From Fulvivirga sp. M361 (GTDB lineage Bacteria; Bacteroidota; Bacteroidia; Cytophagales; Cyclobacteriaceae): a DNA stretch of 64,000 nucleotides. Shown here piece after piece: positions 1-9,159 of the stretch. Within the stretch, counting starts at the first letter, position 1; the number at the start of each line of letters is the position of its first letter. The stretch covers positions 463,813 to 527,812 of the forward strand of contig NZ_VKDC01000005.1 in NCBI RefSeq assembly GCF_007097395.1, written 5' to 3'. The translations under genes were made by a program, and so were the position numbers. The notes under the pieces are model-generated. The model was not told the origin of the DNA. It did not search any database and worked only from the letters and a program-made list of their open reading frames with translations.

Positions 1-889
1 CTATTTCCTCCTCAAAACTCTGGCACTTCAGTGTAGCCTTGCCATTCAGGCAAATATAAATGACAAAAGAATCGAGCTTAGAATAGTCGCGGGTATGCAG
101 CTCATCCAATATCATTTTATTAGTGGTGAAGTACTTTGATTTAACCAATGTGGCACTTTCATTTCTACTCCTTTTGTACTCAGTGCGATAAGAGTCATAC
201 GTTTTGAAATCAATGGCATCCACCGCCAGATCATTGTGTAATTCACGAAGATTTCCATCTTTATCGGGACGGTCAAAATCATATATCCGGTACGTTACAT
301 CAGAAGTTTGCTGTATTTCGGCCAGCAATATCCCTTTGCCAATGGTATGCACCCTACCGGCCGGGATAAAAAACACGTCACCAGTTGTCACCGGTTCTTT
401 GTTCAGTATCTCCATGACTTTGTTATCCTTAACATATTGCTGGTAACGCTTACTATCCATGGGTTGATTAAAACCTGTTATCAATGTAGCGCCAGGATCT
501 GCCTGCATGATGTACCACATTTCTGTTTTACCCAGGCTATTGTGCCTCTCTCCTGCAAGATCGTCGTTAGGGTGTACCTGCACAGAAAGGTCTTCATTGG
601 CATCAAGAAACTTAATTAACAATGGAAACTCTCCGTGGAAAGCATTATACAATCTCTTTCCTAACAGGTCAGGCCCATGCTGAGTGACGATTTGGTCCAG
701 AGGTTGACCTTTGAGCGCTCCATTAGCTATTATGGAAACATTTCCTTTAACCGCCGATAGCTCCCACGTTTCTCCACAATTATCCAATGGATGATAATCT
801 TTGTTAAGAATAGATCTTACTTTTTGACCACCCCAAATTTTTTCTTTAAAAATCGTTTCAAACCTTAATGGATATACTTCACTCATCAT
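1..889 (-). CDS. manA: Mannose-6-phosphate isomerase, class I (3' end outside window)
   Basis: This gene interconverts mannose-6-phosphate and fructose-6-phosphate and feeds GDP-mannose and cell-surface glycan synthesis. The minus-strand translation opens MMSEVYPLRFETIFKEKIWG, typical of the cupin-fold class I isomerases. Zinc-site motifs are visible: QVHPND near residue 95, KTEMWYI shortly after, and PAGRVHTIG near residue 160. The reading frame stays open to base 1, so the C-terminus lies outside the window. Two adjacent ATG codons (889 and 886) can start it, and the first is used here. Its upstream region is shared with the divergent lgt gene. The family call is firm; use of the symbol assumes it is the main isomerase of the genome. 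Confidence 0.88.
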   Translation of the reverse strand, partial: MMSEVYPLRFETIFKEKIWGGQKVRSILNKDYHPLDNCGETWELSAVKGNVSIIANGALKGQPLDQIVTQHGPDLLGKRLYNAFHGEFPLLIKFLDANEDLSVQVHPNDDLAGERHNSLGKTEMWYIMQADPGATLITGFNQPMDSKRYQQYVKDNKVMEILNKEPVTTGDVFFIPAGRVHTIGKGILLAEIQQTSDVTYRIYDFDRPDKDGNLRELHNDLAVDAIDFKTYDSYRTEYKRSRNESATLVKSKYFTTNKMILDELHTRDYSKLDSFVIYICLNGKATLKCQSFEEEI

Positions 890-1082
890 TTACTTTCTTA
901 ATAGTCATTTCACAAATAAACCCCGATTACTCCAGGTATGTTCAAGTCATTTTTTTCGAGCTAAAAGTGACTATTTTTTTATCCTTATACAACAGATCGA
1001 TCCAACATCTGCAGTCTATTTTGGCATTTAACCATACTTTACGTTACTTAACACAACCCTTACTACCGGATAATGTCATTGT

Positions 1083-1895
1083 ATGTATCCTATTCTGTTC
1101 AAGCTACCCGTACCCGACTTCCTGGAAAGTATCTTTGGAACGTATTTCACGGTTTACTCCTATGGTTTTTTCATTGTATTGGGGGCCATTGCCGGGGTAA
1201 CCTATACGAGCTATCAAGCCGAAAGAAAATTCGCACTTCCATTTGACAAAATTAACTCTCTATTCCTGCTACTATTACTAGCTGCATTCGTTGGCGGTAA
1301 AGTATTCTTATACCTTGAAAACCCCTCACGTTATGCCAATAATTTTAAGGGGTTGCTTACAGGCAAGGGATTTGTATTCTACGGATCTCTATTATTTTGC
1401 ATTCCTGCAATGCTGGTTTTCTTTAAAAGGAACAAACTACCTGTATATGAAATGCTGGATATTATGGCTGTCACCACCTGCATTGTTCATATATTCGGGC
1501 GTTTGGGGTGCTTTATGGCCGGCTGCTGTTACGGTATTGAATGGCATGGGCCAATCGCCGTCACCTTTTCAGACCCGGTTTGTCTTGCCCGTCCATTGGA
1601 TCAGCCCCTACATCCCACGCAATTGTACGGCGCCAGCATGATCATCTCTATACTATTGGTTTTGTTGTTGGTTAAAAACTATCAAAAGTTTCATGGCCAG
1701 TTATTTCTGACCTACCTTTTGATGTATGCAACGGGCAGATCTATCATTGAAGTATTCCGTGGAGACGTCAGCCGAGGTTTTATCATAGAAGATTACCTGT
1801 CTCATTCACAGTTCATTTCCTTGATAGTATTCTCAGTAACAGCATATTATTATTTCCGATTATATAAGAAATCACGTAGAATACGTACGGAATAA
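1083..1895 (+). CDS. lgt: Prolipoprotein diacylglyceryl transferase
   Basis: Lgt is an inner-membrane enzyme that moves diacylglycerol from phosphatidylglycerol to the lipobox cysteine of prelipoproteins, the first step of lipoprotein maturation. The 270-residue protein is strongly hydrophobic with about seven membrane spans. It carries the family signature GRLGCFMAGCCYG around residues 139-151, followed by LHPTQLYGA and GRSIIEVFRGD, as in Lgt. Length matches the family (about 260-290). The ATG at 1083 places a short N-terminal segment before the first span. It is followed 24 bases later by the J-domain gene on the same strand. Confidence 0.9.
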   Translation: MYPILFKLPVPDFLESIFGTYFTVYSYGFFIVLGAIAGVTYTSYQAERKFALPFDKINSLFLLLLLAAFVGGKVFLYLENPSRYANNFKGLLTGKGFVFYGSLLFCIPAMLVFFKRNKLPVYEMLDIMAVTTCIVHIFGRLGCFMAGCCYGIEWHGPIAVTFSDPVCLARPLDQPLHPTQLYGASMIISILLVLLLVKNYQKFHGQLFLTYLLMYATGRSIIEVFRGDVSRGFIIEDYLSHSQFISLIVFSVTAYYYFRLYKKSRRIRTE

Positions 1896-1919
1896 ACCTC
1901 AATTTTCGTAAATTAAACA

Positions 1920-3155
1920 GTGCTCGATTACTACGACATATTAGGGGTAGAGCGTTCCGCCACAATATCAGAGATTAAAAAAGCGTATAAACTATTGGCG
2001 CTGAAGTATCATCCTGATAAAAACCCTGGTAATTCTGCCGCGGAAGAATACTTCAAACAAATAAATGCTGCTTATCAAATATTATCAGACCCTTACAAAA
2101 AGGCAAGCTATGATCTGCTAACAAAATATGCTGAACAAAAGGCACAAAGTGGGCACCATTCATCTGCCAACCCGTATAATTATCGGCCCAGACGTACAGA
2201 CAAGTCAGTATATGATCGCTATGGATATTATAACTGGAAAAAGGCTCCGAGATATAAAACTGCTCCGGTATACAAAATAGATCGCTCATATGTAAAAAAT
2301 CAGGTAATTACCCTGATCTCCGTATTCCTGCTAATATTAGTAATTATGGGTGTCTATAGATTCAACAGCTACCTTGAACATCAGGAAGAATTACAACTAA
2401 AAGCTAAAAATGAATTGGCTATTGCCAGGGCAAAGCAGTTATACGATCAGTGTAACTATAGAGAAGCCATTCAGTACATTACCCGGCTTATAAGACAACA
2501 ACCCATTGAACATGTTTTTTACCAGGCAAAAGAAGAAATGATACTGGAGCTAAGTCAGGCTGCCTTCCTTAAGTTTGACAATCACCTGTTCCGTGAGGCA
2601 CTGGAAGACCTGGAAATATTAAAGGATTTCGAAAAACCCATGAGACTCAAAACCTGGGAAATGCTTGCAGAATCTTACTATAAGGTTGAAGCATACAGAC
2701 GAGCGGTTCACGCCTATGAATATGTACTTATGCGAGACGAGAGCAACATCGAATTAATAATGAAAATAGGTGATATTTATCTTGATAAACTGGGTATGGA
2801 AGAAAAAGCGTGGGATTATTACACGGATGCCCGCTTCAAATTTAAAGAGTTCCAAAATGCCAATTATGGAGAGGCTTTTGAATTAATTGTTCCCCTCGAT
2901 AATTTCCCCGAAGAGTATTATCAAATGTTCTATAAAAGAGGTAAGCTAAATGTCTCCCTGGAAAAATATGAAGAGGCTATCAGGGACTTTAATTGGGCCA
3001 CCTCTATCCGGCCTGATTATGGAGAGTCTTTTTATCTAAGGGGTTGGTGCAGGCACAAACTGGGAAACAATTATCGTGCATGTCAGGACCTTAGCCAAGC
3101 AGTCAAGTTAGGTTACAGCAAGGCTCGGAAGCTCAGTAAGGATATTTGTAAATGA
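1920..3155 (+). CDS. Membrane-anchored J-domain protein with TPR repeats
   Basis: The protein has an N-terminal J domain (residues about 3-66) with the HPD tripeptide that stimulates Hsp70/DnaK ATPase, a basic linker, one transmembrane segment at about residues 128-146, and a C-terminal region of tetratricopeptide-like helices (about 165-405). It lacks the G/F and zinc-finger regions of true DnaJ, so it is a specialised co-chaperone, probably recruiting DnaK to membrane-associated clients through its TPR part. The start is GTG at 1920, directly before the J domain. The next gene, 50 bases downstream, is a TerB-like protein. The J domain is certain; the client is unknown. Confidence 0.85.
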   Translation: MLDYYDILGVERSATISEIKKAYKLLALKYHPDKNPGNSAAEEYFKQINAAYQILSDPYKKASYDLLTKYAEQKAQSGHHSSANPYNYRPRRTDKSVYDRYGYYNWKKAPRYKTAPVYKIDRSYVKNQVITLISVFLLILVIMGVYRFNSYLEHQEELQLKAKNELAIARAKQLYDQCNYREAIQYITRLIRQQPIEHVFYQAKEEMILELSQAAFLKFDNHLFREALEDLEILKDFEKPMRLKTWEMLAESYYKVEAYRRAVHAYEYVLMRDESNIELIMKIGDIYLDKLGMEEKAWDYYTDARFKFKEFQNANYGEAFELIVPLDNFPEEYYQMFYKRGKLNVSLEKYEEAIRDFNWATSIRPDYGESFYLRGWCRHKLGNNYRACQDLSQAVKLGYSKARKLSKDICK

Positions 3156-3205
3156 TAGAAAATACACCACCTTTGTATAATATAAAAGCGATGAATTATT
3201 AAAAT

Positions 3206-3649
3206 ATGACCATAAACTCTGAACTATCCGAAGAAGAAATAAAATCTATAAAGGCGAGCTTTTTTAACATCCTGGCGCTCTTTTTAAATAATGAGAACAT
3301 CCAGAGCAGGTATGTGGGATGCTTAATGAAATGGAGCGCTCAATTGAACCTCTCCCAACAAGATCTGCATAATATAGAGGATAACTTTGATCAGCTCGAA
3401 TTCACTTCTCCCGGCACCAAACTTGAAAAGCTTCAGTCCATATATCATCTGGTCCATATGATCTATTTAGATAACGTAGTCGAAGATATCGAGCTGGAAG
3501 TGGCCACACTTTATGCGGAAAGGCTTGGCTTCAAAACCAACGTTGTCAGTGAACTATTCAAGGCTATTGCCACAGCGCCATTTGACGGAAAAAAAACGTC
3601 TGACGTGGAAAATGAGATCGCCGAGTTTCTTGAATTGTATATTGATTAG
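3206..3649 (+). CDS. Hypothetical TerB-like helical protein
   Basis: This is a 147-residue acidic, all-helical soluble protein with no signal peptide. The second half (about residues 75-145) has the pattern of the TerB fold: a helix ending in an acidic turn (YLDNVVEDIELEVATLYAERLG) followed by further helices, comparable to the TerB-like protein at 30670-31041. It follows the J-domain gene on the same strand by 50 bases. TerB and J domains are fused in DjlA-type co-chaperones, so the adjacency may be functional. The family call rests on pattern only and the function is unknown. Confidence 0.6.
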   Translation: MTINSELSEEEIKSIKASFFNILALFLNNENIQSRYVGCLMKWSAQLNLSQQDLHNIEDNFDQLEFTSPGTKLEKLQSIYHLVHMIYLDNVVEDIELEVATLYAERLGFKTNVVSELFKAIATAPFDGKKTSDVENEIAEFLELYID

Positions 3650-3888
3650 GTCAAAAACCGATCATTTTTCTACTCCTACCAACTTAGTGCCGCTTAAATT
3701 TCTCCTCAATGGTAGGTGAAATCTAGTATTAAATTCATAAGTAAAATTTGGTATTTTCATGTAAAACCTTTCATTTCATAGGTAATTTCGTGTTTTACAG
3801 AAAATCTTAGCCCTGAAAACCTTATATTTATCCATTATCAGTTAAATTATTGATAAGCTGATAAATAGGATATAGCATTTTTTCATCT

Positions 3889-4695
3889 ATGGGTAGATCT
3901 TGTAGAATTATAACGTTGTGTGTCGCCATTTTTTTTTCGTTGGACTTTACTTTTAATGAATGTAAGGGGCAAAGCTCAAAGTATAAGTTTCAAAAGTCCA
4001 ATCGGAAATACTACAAGAAAAAATATGGCAGCTCTCTAAAACCAAATAGTCAATGTTGGCAACTGTTCAAGAAAAAATATAAAGTCAGAAATACCAGGGT
4101 GTCCGTTCATGGTAAAAAGCCCGCCAGTGTGCCTTTGGCTGAGTATGACCCCAGCGACAAGCCAGCTCCAAAACCAGCTCCCGTAATAGCCAAGGCAGAG
4201 GAAAAAGATTTTCATGATAAGCCATTTGAAGAGCAGACGTTGGATGAACGTCATGAAATTGAGGATGAAATCCTTGAAAAGAATCATTTACCCACTCCCA
4301 CATCGACCAAACATGAAGAAATCAGAAAACAAGTAGAGCAGCGTATCAAAGGCCATAAGGAAGGTGATCCCATCCAATTAGACCCTTTATATTTTACTTT
4401 TGATGACTCCGAATTTGCCGTAGTAGACATGGAACCTTTTCTTGTGGCTGTGGAATATGCTCTTCAGGGAAGAGTTATACTCATAGAAGGTCATACCGAC
4501 AGCAAAGGGCATGATGACTATAACGTAAAATTATCCATAGAACGTGTTGAAAAAATACGGTCATTAATGCACGATATGGGTGTCCCGGATGAAAGGATAT
4601 CCGTAGTAGGCTACGGAGAAGAAGTTTCCGAGCATGACAATTCAACCGAAGAAGGCAGGGAGAAGAACCGAAGGGTGGATTTTACCGTATTTTAG
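3889..4695 (+). CDS. OmpA-family outer membrane/peptidoglycan-binding protein
   Basis: A signal peptide is visible at the N-terminus (hydrophobic stretch to about residue 22), followed by a basic, Tyr/Lys-rich segment, a proline/lysine-rich linker (around residues 80-105, with repeated KPAP) and a C-terminal OmpA-like domain at about residues 160-268. The domain has the family motifs IEGHTDSKG, a run with RVEKIRSLM, and the closing NRRVDF. Such domains bind the diaminopimelate peptide of peptidoglycan and tether the envelope. There is no N-terminal beta-barrel, so it is probably periplasmic or lipid-independent at the outer membrane. The start is the ATG at 3889. It stands alone with about 240 AT-rich bases upstream. 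Confidence 0.8.
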   Translation: MGRSCRIITLCVAIFFSLDFTFNECKGQSSKYKFQKSNRKYYKKKYGSSLKPNSQCWQLFKKKYKVRNTRVSVHGKKPASVPLAEYDPSDKPAPKPAPVIAKAEEKDFHDKPFEEQTLDERHEIEDEILEKNHLPTPTSTKHEEIRKQVEQRIKGHKEGDPIQLDPLYFTFDDSEFAVVDMEPFLVAVEYALQGRVILIEGHTDSKGHDDYNVKLSIERVEKIRSLMHDMGVPDERISVVGYGEEVSEHDNSTEEGREKNRRVDFTVF

Positions 4696-4810
4696 AGTTT
4701 TCATTCCACTATCATTGCCTTGTTGCAATCACTATCTTTAGATCGTACTTTCGAGAATTGATAAGCATTAGTCAAATAGAGTTTTATCAAAGCTCAATGA
4801 TACTTTCTTA

Positions 4811-5995
4811 ATGAATTTCAATCATACCACCTTTCTAAAAAACATAGCTCAAACCACAGCGTCGCCGATGCTACTCGATATTGAGAAAGCTGAAGGCATC
4901 TATTTGTATGCCCCGAACGGAAAAAAATACATGGACCTGATCTCGGGTGTAGCTGTCAGTAACATTGGTCATAGGCACCCTAGAGTTATTAAAGCCATTA
5001 AAGATCAATTGGATAAACACCTTCATGTAATGGTTTATGGTGAATATGTGCAATCTTCTCCAAACCTGCTGGCTGAAAAACTGACCGGTTTATTACCAAA
5101 AGAACTTAGCTGCTGTTACTTCACTAATAGTGGTACAGAAGCCATTGAAGGTGCATTGAAGCTGGCTAAAAGATATACAGGTCGTACACAGATTATCTCC
5201 TGTGAAAGAGCATATCATGGAAGTACACATGGTGCTCTAAGTATATCGGGCAATGAGTCGAAGAAACAGGCGTTCCGCCCATTACTGCCAGATGTGAAGT
5301 TTATGCGTTTTAATGTAGTCGAAGACCTGAACATGATTACCGATGAAACAGCCTGCGTGATCATAGAGCCTGTGCAAGGTGATGCCGGTGTACGAATACC
5401 CTCTAAAAACTATCTCAAATTGCTGAGGCAAAAATGCAACATGCATGGCGTGCTATTGATATTCGACGAAATTCAAACGGGTATAGGCCGCACAGGCAAA
5501 CTCTTTGCCTTCGAACATTTCAACGTAATTCCGGACATACTTACATCTGCCAAAGCATTAGGAGGAGGCCTGCCTATGGGCACCTTTATTTCATCTTATG
5601 AAATTATGCACCACCTGACACATAACCCGATGCTAGGCCATATTACCACCTTTGGTGGTAACCCTGTGTGTTGTAGCGCTGCACTAGCCACATTGCAGGT
5701 GATAGAAGACGAAAACTTACTGGATCAAGTGGAAAAAAAAGGAAAACTCTTCGAACAATTATTGGTTCATGATAAAATCAAAGAAGTAAGAAGATTAGGT
5801 TTAATGTTTGCCTTTGAATTTGAAACCGAAAATGAAGTCTACCGGATCGTACAAGAGTGTATGACCCATGGTGTAATTTGCTTTTGGTTTCTCTCTTGCC
5901 CTAACAGCTTTAGGATAGCTCCGCCCCTGACGATCACTGAAGCTGAAATAACAGCAGCCTGTAACATAATTTTGACTGCTGTTGATCAACTTTAA
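4811..5995 (+). CDS. Class III PLP-dependent aminotransferase
   Basis: The 394-residue protein has the fold-type I class III layout: substrate loop near GVAVSNIGHRHP, phosphate-binding NSGTEAIEGALKLA (about residues 106-119), IIEPVQGDAG, FDEIQTGIGRTG, and the PLP lysine in SAKALGGGLPMG (about residue 250). Family members include acetylornithine, ornithine and 4-aminobutyrate aminotransferases, and I cannot choose between them from sequence alone. No arginine, proline or GABA pathway gene lies next to it. Two weak promoter-like matches (around 4734 and 4747) precede it, the second with a TTG 20 bases upstream. It begins at the ATG at 4811. Confidence 0.85.
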   Translation: MNFNHTTFLKNIAQTTASPMLLDIEKAEGIYLYAPNGKKYMDLISGVAVSNIGHRHPRVIKAIKDQLDKHLHVMVYGEYVQSSPNLLAEKLTGLLPKELSCCYFTNSGTEAIEGALKLAKRYTGRTQIISCERAYHGSTHGALSISGNESKKQAFRPLLPDVKFMRFNVVEDLNMITDETACVIIEPVQGDAGVRIPSKNYLKLLRQKCNMHGVLLIFDEIQTGIGRTGKLFAFEHFNVIPDILTSAKALGGGLPMGTFISSYEIMHHLTHNPMLGHITTFGGNPVCCSAALATLQVIEDENLLDQVEKKGKLFEQLLVHDKIKEVRRLGLMFAFEFETENEVYRIVQECMTHGVICFWFLSCPNSFRIAPPLTITEAEITAACNIILTAVDQL

Positions 5996-6001
5996 ATCAA
6001 T

Positions 6002-6181
6002 TCAGGAAAACATAGGGTCTATCCTGTAGCACCTTAAATTATCCACATTCAGAAAAAAGCGGCTTTTATTAAGGAGTTTCATTAGCTTAACGTCCTTTTT
6101 CTTTTCATAAACGCCTATTGACGTCTCATACAGAAGGTTTAGCTTATCATCGTAAATACGATAAGAGTTGATGTTGTTCAT
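6002..6181 (-). CDS. Small hypothetical protein, 59 residues
   Basis: A short open frame on the minus strand runs from an ATG at 6181 to a TGA at 6002-6004. The product is basic and rich in Leu, Asn and Tyr (it starts MNNINSYRIYDDKLNLLYE). An AGGA-like sequence lies a few bases before the ATG. It is convergent with the aminotransferase gene, ending 6 bases from that gene's stop, and fills a gap that is otherwise empty. I do not recognise the family. It could be a real small protein or a chance frame. Confidence 0.4.
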   Translation of the reverse strand: MNNINSYRIYDDKLNLLYETSIGVYEKKKDVKLMKLLNKSRFFLNVDNLRCYRIDPMFS

Positions 6182-6330
6182 GATCCTGAGTTTTTGTTGT
6201 TGTTATTGAGTAGTTCTGATCAATCACATGAAATACAAATACATTATACTACGTAACAAAACGCATACCGAAGTGCACATTCTACTTTTAGGACGAATTA
6301 GAAGGTAGAATAGTTACTATTTCAATAAAA

Positions 6331-6371
6331 ACTGTTCCTTATCGGACACATTTATTCCGAATAAGAACAGT
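6331..6371. promoter_or_regulatory. Inverted repeat upstream of the potassium channel gene
   Basis: A near-perfect 15-base inverted repeat, ACTGTTCCTTATCGG at 6331-6345 and CCGAATAAGAACAGT at 6357-6371, flanks an 11-base loop. It ends 26 bases before the channel start codon. It could be a protein operator or a 5' leader hairpin. It has no T-tract directly after it, so a terminator is less likely. Confidence 0.5.
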
Positions 6372-6397
6372 CTTTCAGTAAATTGCGCTCAATAATC

Positions 6398-7339
6398 ATG
6401 GCTAAACAACGAAAAGCACGCGACCCGGGAACCGGGACACAGTACAATTTCAATGCAAAACGTATCATTAATAAAGATGGCTCTTTCAATGTCAATAAAG
6501 TAGGACTGGGCCAAAACACAAGGAATATCTATCAGTCATTGATAAAAATGACATGGTCACGTTTCCTTTTGGTGGTATTTGCATTTTTATTTGCCGTTAA
6601 TGGTGTTTTCGCCTTGTTATACACCATGGTAGGAGTGGAATATTTAGGTAAAGAGCCTTCGGTTTCACTCTTCGGGCAGTTTCTATATGCCTTCTATTTC
6701 AGTTTCCAGACGTTTACTACTGTAGGCTATGGCATCTATCATCCAATAGGGCACCTGGCAAATATTATTTCGGTAGTAGAATCTGTTTTAGGCTGGATGT
6801 GTTTTGCCTTAATCACTGGTATGTTGTACGGACGCTTTTCTCAGCCTTCAGCCAGATTGCTCTACTCTAAGAAAGCCATCATTTCGACCTACAAGAATAA
6901 TATCTCCAGTTTTCAATTCCGAATCGCCAATATGCGTAACAGCTTGTTAATGGAAATGGAGGCTACAGTGCTGCTGATGATAGTGGATAAAACCAAAGGT
7001 TCCTCCTGGAAGCGGGAGTTTATTCCATTATCACTCGAACGGGAGTTTATTTTATTCTTTCCACTCACCTGGACTATTGTACATCCTATTGACGAGAAAA
7101 GTCCGCTTTATCAGAAGTCGCGAAGTGACTTAGAGCAAATGGATATCGAAGTTTTGATCAGGATAAAAGGTTATGACGATACATTTGCTCAAACTGTTCA
7201 CTCGCGTTACAGCTATAAGTCAGATGAAATTATATGGGGTGCCAGATACAACCAGGTCTTTGATGTAGATAATAATGGTGACATCCAGCTCTATTTCGAT
7301 AAAATGCATGATTACGAAAAACTAGATCTTCCTAAATAA
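6398..7339 (+). CDS. Inward-rectifier type potassium channel (KirBac family)
   Basis: The protein forms a tetrameric K+ channel in the inner membrane. It has two transmembrane helices (about residues 55-80 and 122-147) around a pore loop with the selectivity filter TTVGYG (about 107-112), then a cytoplasmic C-terminal half rich in beta strands, as in the Kir regulatory domain. The N-terminus is basic and polar, consistent with the slide helix. I start it at the ATG at 6398 (MAKQRKARDPG); a TTG 15 bases earlier would add five residues. Length (313) agrees with KirBac proteins. It is preceded by a strong inverted repeat and is convergent with the epimerase gene downstream. Confidence 0.88.
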   Translation: MAKQRKARDPGTGTQYNFNAKRIINKDGSFNVNKVGLGQNTRNIYQSLIKMTWSRFLLVVFAFLFAVNGVFALLYTMVGVEYLGKEPSVSLFGQFLYAFYFSFQTFTTVGYGIYHPIGHLANIISVVESVLGWMCFALITGMLYGRFSQPSARLLYSKKAIISTYKNNISSFQFRIANMRNSLLMEMEATVLLMIVDKTKGSSWKREFIPLSLEREFILFFPLTWTIVHPIDEKSPLYQKSRSDLEQMDIEVLIRIKGYDDTFAQTVHSRYSYKSDEIIWGARYNQVFDVDNNGDIQLYFDKMHDYEKLDLPK

Positions 7340-7379
7340 TGTAATATTACGTATACACCATACGTTGTGTACGTGAAAA

Positions 7380-8300
7380 TCAAAAAGAAAAACGCGCAAG
7401 AAAATTTTCAATCTCTTCTTTAAATGACTCTGTGCTGGTAATACCCATTTGCTCTTTAAGCACTTTACTGGGGTTAACCTTTAATTGCCTAAGTTTTAAA
7501 TGCTGATTAACAAAAATAAACTCCAAATCAGGTATAATTTCCTTCAGTACATCCACAATATCCAACACCTCGAGGTCACGATCCACTAAATTATACATCC
7601 CGGTATGGATTTGATTATCGAGTACCTTTTCAAGTGCTCTGGCAGCATGATCAATATGAATGAAAGAGCGATGCTGACGTCCATCACCGTGTATGGTAAT
7701 TTTTTTGCTGAAGTTAGCTTCAAAAACAAACTTGTTGATCACTGCATCGAAACGCATACTACGACTATAACCATAGACATTGCCACATCGGAAAATATAA
7801 GTCTCAAGCTGATCTGCAAGCCGGTTAACATGGTCTTCTGCTCTCAATTTAGAAATGCCATAAAAGGTACGGGGATTAGGTTGATCACTTTCATTTACTG
7901 ATTCCTTTGATGATCCGTACACTCCTGTGCTACTGGTAAAAATAAACTTTTTCACATTGCTTTCCTCTAAAGCATATACCAGCTCAGCGGTGCCCCAATG
8001 GTTTACCTGTTCAAAAAAATGAGGGTCTGTATTTGCAAACGGAGTGGTTACTTTTGCCGCCAGGTGATAGACTACATCGACTTTTTCAAGAAGCTTCTTC
8101 AAATGCCTGGAGTCAAGTAACTCTCCTTTTTCAAAGTGTAGCTTTTTATGTTGTGGAAAGTTATGGCCAATAAAAAAATTATAGTTGGATCGACTTAGGT
8201 TATCATACACGATTACCTGATCTACATCCTCACGTGCCACCAATAGTTTTGTTAGCTCAGTCCCTATGTATCCTGCCCCCCCTGTAATAAGTATATTCAT
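7380..8300 (-). CDS. NAD-dependent epimerase/dehydratase (extended SDR)
   Basis: The N-terminal Rossmann motif TGGAGYIGTEL (about residues 6-16), an acidic residue ending the second strand (VYDNLSRS), the Ser/Thr of FTSSTGVYG and the catalytic YGISK (about residues 148-152) identify an extended short-chain dehydrogenase of the UDP-glucose 4-epimerase/dTDP-glucose dehydratase type. It acts on a nucleotide sugar, but the substrate cannot be read from sequence. It lies 74 bases after cysH on the same strand and may be cotranscribed. Its 3' end is convergent with the channel gene, with a short palindrome (GTAATATTAC at 7341-7350) in the 40-base gap. Confidence 0.85.
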   Translation of the reverse strand: MNILITGGAGYIGTELTKLLVAREDVDQVIVYDNLSRSNYNFFIGHNFPQHKKLHFEKGELLDSRHLKKLLEKVDVVYHLAAKVTTPFANTDPHFFEQVNHWGTAELVYALEESNVKKFIFTSSTGVYGSSKESVNESDQPNPRTFYGISKLRAEDHVNRLADQLETYIFRCGNVYGYSRSMRFDAVINKFVFEANFSKKITIHGDGRQHRSFIHIDHAARALEKVLDNQIHTGMYNLVDRDLEVLDIVDVLKEIIPDLEFIFVNQHLKLRQLKVNPSKVLKEQMGITSTESFKEEIENFLARFSF

Positions 8301-8374
8301 TTTTTGTGTCTATTGCTATTCCTGATCCCTGCCCGTTATATCTAAAGGACAGGCCCATAAAACAAGAATTAAAA

Positions 8375-9037
8375 TCACGATTGCTTTTCTACCAGATCAG
8401 TATGAAGGCCACATTCTACTTTATTCATCCCATACCACCTTGCCTCTCGTTCCATCATATCAGGGTCCACTTTACGTGTGCAAGGCTCACAACCTATACT
8501 TAAGTACCCATTAGATTCCAGCGGATGCTTAGGCAGGTTATATTCTTTTTGATAGCCGTAAATCATTTTAGCATTCCAGTCTAACATCGGATGAAAGCGA
8601 ATACTTCCGTGTGGAGCAGGTTGCTCTACCTTCATTGCCTTACGAACAGCGCTCTGATCTCCACGTACCCCATTTATCCACACATCATGCCGCAGTAAAA
8701 GGCTATCCACCGGCTGAGTTTTATTCAGGTAACAGCAATGGTCAGGGTCAGAAGTAAACAGTAGCCTCCCATCCTGCCCTCTTTGCATAAATTTAGGTAC
8801 ATCAGATTTTAAGTCTACTACCTCTAACCCAAAGGACTGAGCTATCTCATCTTTAAAACGGACTGTTTCAGGGAAATGATACCCGGTATTGATGAATACC
8901 ACAGGTATTTTCGGATCTATTCTACTTAAAATATGTAGTAAAACGAGGCTATGCGATTGAAATGAAGATGTGGTAAAAAGTGCCTTTCCTTCATCCCTAT
9001 ATCTTGTAATGTGCTTTTTTATTTCTTCAAATGACAT
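8375..9037 (-). CDS. cysH: Phosphoadenylyl/adenylyl-sulfate reductase
   Basis: The enzyme reduces activated sulfate (APS or PAPS) to sulfite in assimilatory sulfate reduction. The 220-residue protein has the PP-loop-like start (TTSSFQSHSLVLLH), INTGYHFPET, and the C-terminal catalytic ECGLH with Cys209. It also has the paired cysteines 101-102 (DHCCYLNK) and Cys183/Cys186 (GCEPC), the four ligands of the [4Fe-4S] cluster found in APS-type reductases, so APS is the more likely substrate. No other cys gene is adjacent, and the next gene on the strand is a sugar epimerase. The start is the ATG at 9037. Confidence 0.88.
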   Translation of the reverse strand: MSFEEIKKHITRYRDEGKALFTTSSFQSHSLVLLHILSRIDPKIPVVFINTGYHFPETVRFKDEIAQSFGLEVVDLKSDVPKFMQRGQDGRLLFTSDPDHCCYLNKTQPVDSLLLRHDVWINGVRGDQSAVRKAMKVEQPAPHGSIRFHPMLDWNAKMIYGYQKEYNLPKHPLESNGYLSIGCEPCTRKVDPDMMEREARWYGMNKVECGLHTDLVEKQS

Positions 9038-9159
9038 GTGCCGTGCTCTCTGATGCCGGTAAAGTTATTTAATTCACATGCAGAAAGAAACAAATTTGAC
9101 CACGATATCTGGACTTTACGCTATCAATCCTATAGCTTAGAAAGATTAATGACTAAGGA

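Noticed and set aside
868-1200. 110-residue plus-strand frame overlapping the lgt start
   Set aside because: It overlaps lgt in another frame and also the manA 5' end, has no recognisable motif, and lgt is well supported.
3760-3799. TGTAAAAC / GTTTTACA inverted repeat in the gap before the OmpA-like gene
   Set aside because: Short AT-rich arms with a 24-base loop, no T-tract and no clear position relative to a start or stop.
7341-7374. Palindrome GTAATATTAC and an imperfect ACGTATACAC/GTGTACGT pair between convergent genes
   Set aside because: The arms are short or imperfect and there is no T-run, so a terminator cannot be supported.
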